Positions 5,802-6,815 of a DNA stretch of 6,815 bases are shown here, one piece after another. Source of the stretch: FEN-1297 sp964498065 (GTDB taxonomy: Bacteria > Bacteroidota > Ignavibacteria > Ignavibacteriales > Ignavibacteriaceae); NCBI GenBank assembly GCA_964498065.1, contig CAZCFZ010000152.1, forward strand, positions 1 to 6,815, read 5' to 3'. The translations under genes were made by a program, and so were the position numbers. The notes below the pieces were generated by a model. It was given only the letters and a program-made list of their open reading frames with translations, did no database searches and was not told the DNA's origin. Positions within the stretch are counted from its first letter, which is position 1. The number at the start of each line of letters is the position of its first letter.

Positions 5802-6800
5802 TTATATCTTCACTTGAGTTTTACTTTCAATTGATTTGTAGATTGCTTCAATAACCTTAAGATCTTTACGCCCCTCTTCTCCGCTTGCATCGGATTCGGT
5901 ATCATCTAAAATACATTTAGAAAAAGTATCCATCTGAACAGCCTGTTGATTTATTGGCGGAAAATATAGTTCCCCTGTATTCGTCATTCCTTTGATACCG
6001 TTATAGCTATAGGCAGGCAATAGATTGAACCATCTGTTGTTTGTACTTATATAAAGATTATTTGCCGGAGTGGAATAAGAAGTATAAGAATTTGAAAGAT
6101 GCCCGCCCTGAAATTGCATTTGCCAGGTAATTGATTCATCGACTTCCGCAAATTTCTTGTAATCTGTTTTATATTCCTGTGCAGTTACCGAAAGCGGTTC
6201 CTCGCCTATGGAATATCTTGCTGCCTGAATAGCGTAAATGCCAAGGTCCATCATAGCGCCGCCGCCCGCAAGCGCCTTTTTCAATCGCCATTGTGTCGGG
6301 TCGCCGATCTTAAAACCAAATTCAGATTGTACATATAATATTCCGCTGCTGCCGTCCGATCTGAATTTCATTGCCGCCTTATGGTAAGGATCCGTATGAA
6401 GACGATAACCAATAAAAAGCCTTACTCCCGCCTTTTTACATGCGGCAATCATTTCCTCGCATTCTTTTACCGAAAGCGCCATAGGTTTTTCGCAAAATAC
6501 ATGCTTTCCGGCTTTTGCTGCTCTGATTGTAAATTCGTGATGCATAGAATTTGGAAGTACAACATAAACAACATCAATAGATTTATTATCGGCTATTTGA
6601 TCGAAGTTTTCATAATTATAAATATTTTTATCGGGAATATTATACTCTTGCTTCCATCTTTCTGCCTTTGCCGGATGACCGGTAACAATGCCGCTTAAAT
6701 AACAAAGAGAAGTTTCCTGCAATGCAGGGGCAAGTTCATGTGTAGAATAATTTCCAAGACCAACCAAAGCAACACCGAGTTTTTTATTACCAATAGACAT
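5802..6800 (-). CDS. Gfo/Idh/MocA oxidoreductase, glucose-fructose oxidoreductase-like
   Basis: At 332 aa from this ATG, this is an NAD(P)-dependent sugar-type oxidoreductase. The Rossmann nucleotide-binding turn is VALVGLGNYS (residues 10-19). The family-defining EKP lies at 104-106 (K105 the expected catalytic lysine), followed by FIGYRLHTDPYHKAAMKF (129-146). GGGAMMDLGIYAIQAARY (179-196) supplies D185 and Y189, and GEEP follows at 199-202. The wording LPNSMHHEF (82-90), WRLKKALAGGG (171-181) and SGEEGRKDLKVIEAIY (306-321) is close to Zymomonas glucose-fructose oxidoreductase, so this subfamily is favoured. The true substrate cannot be read from sequence. The ATG at 6800 allows a complete Rossmann fold, but no stop interrupts the frame in the five codons left to the window edge. 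A longer N terminus, for example a Tat signal peptide as in the Zymomonas enzyme, could therefore lie outside. If the ATG is right, the protein is cytoplasmic. Confidence 0.92.
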   Translation of the reverse strand: MSIGNKKLGVALVGLGNYSTHELAPALQETSLCYLSGIVTGHPAKAERWKQEYNIPDKNIYNYENFDQIADNKSIDVVYVVLPNSMHHEFTIRAAKAGKHVFCEKPMALSVKECEEMIAACKKAGVRLFIGYRLHTDPYHKAAMKFRSDGSSGILYVQSEFGFKIGDPTQWRLKKALAGGGAMMDLGIYAIQAARYSIGEEPLSVTAQEYKTDYKKFAEVDESITWQMQFQGGHLSNSYTSYSTPANNLYISTNNRWFNLLPAYSYNGIKGMTNTGELYFPPINQQAVQMDTFSKCILDDTESDASGEEGRKDLKVIEAIYKSIESKTQVKI

Positions 6801-6815
6801 GGATTTAGAAAAAGT

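Overview
This is an AT-rich bacterial window, read from an assembly that carries a 100-N scaffold gap. Shine-Dalgarno sequences are weak or absent in front of every gene. The second-type DnaE found here resembles the short DnaE paralogue I associate with Bacteroidota and relatives (shared wording such as LSQRxLG, GCFYIESPAMR, AASSVIRPGVAxSGMMxE). Together these suggest the Bacteroidota/Ignavibacteriota/Chlorobiota group, but only moderately: no rRNA or other marker is present.

Layout from left to right. A DUF72 (YecE-like) gene lies on the minus strand at 66-950, with a small hairpin beyond its stop. A 143-bp nested palindromic repeat (1026-1168) follows. Positions 1200-4481, minus strand, hold two adjacent genes that together make one DnaE-type DNA polymerase III alpha subunit. 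Their order is swapped: the gene for the C-terminal half (fingers, C-terminal domains and OB fold, 555 aa) is transcribed first, and the gene for the N-terminal half (PHP plus palm with all three catalytic aspartates, 536 aa) starts 3 nt after its stop. A good sigma70-like promoter with an overlapping TGAACA-tt-TGAACA operator candidate sits in front of the pair. A gene-poor AT-rich stretch follows (4482-5035). On the plus strand is a DUF1697 gene (5191-5742); its 5' end is present twice because identical 55-bp contig ends flank the N gap. On the minus strand at 5802-6800 is a glucose-fructose-oxidoreductase-like Gfo/Idh/MocA protein. Its frame stays open to the window edge, so the true start may lie outside.

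How the genes work together. The two DnaE halves almost certainly form one two-chain enzyme: neither half alone has both the complete active site and the fingers. The promoter and operator suggest inducible, perhaps damage-linked, expression; that is an inference. The DUF72, DUF1697 and oxidoreductase genes show no clear functional link to the polymerase. The main point of interest is the split, permuted dnaE without any intein sequence at the break.
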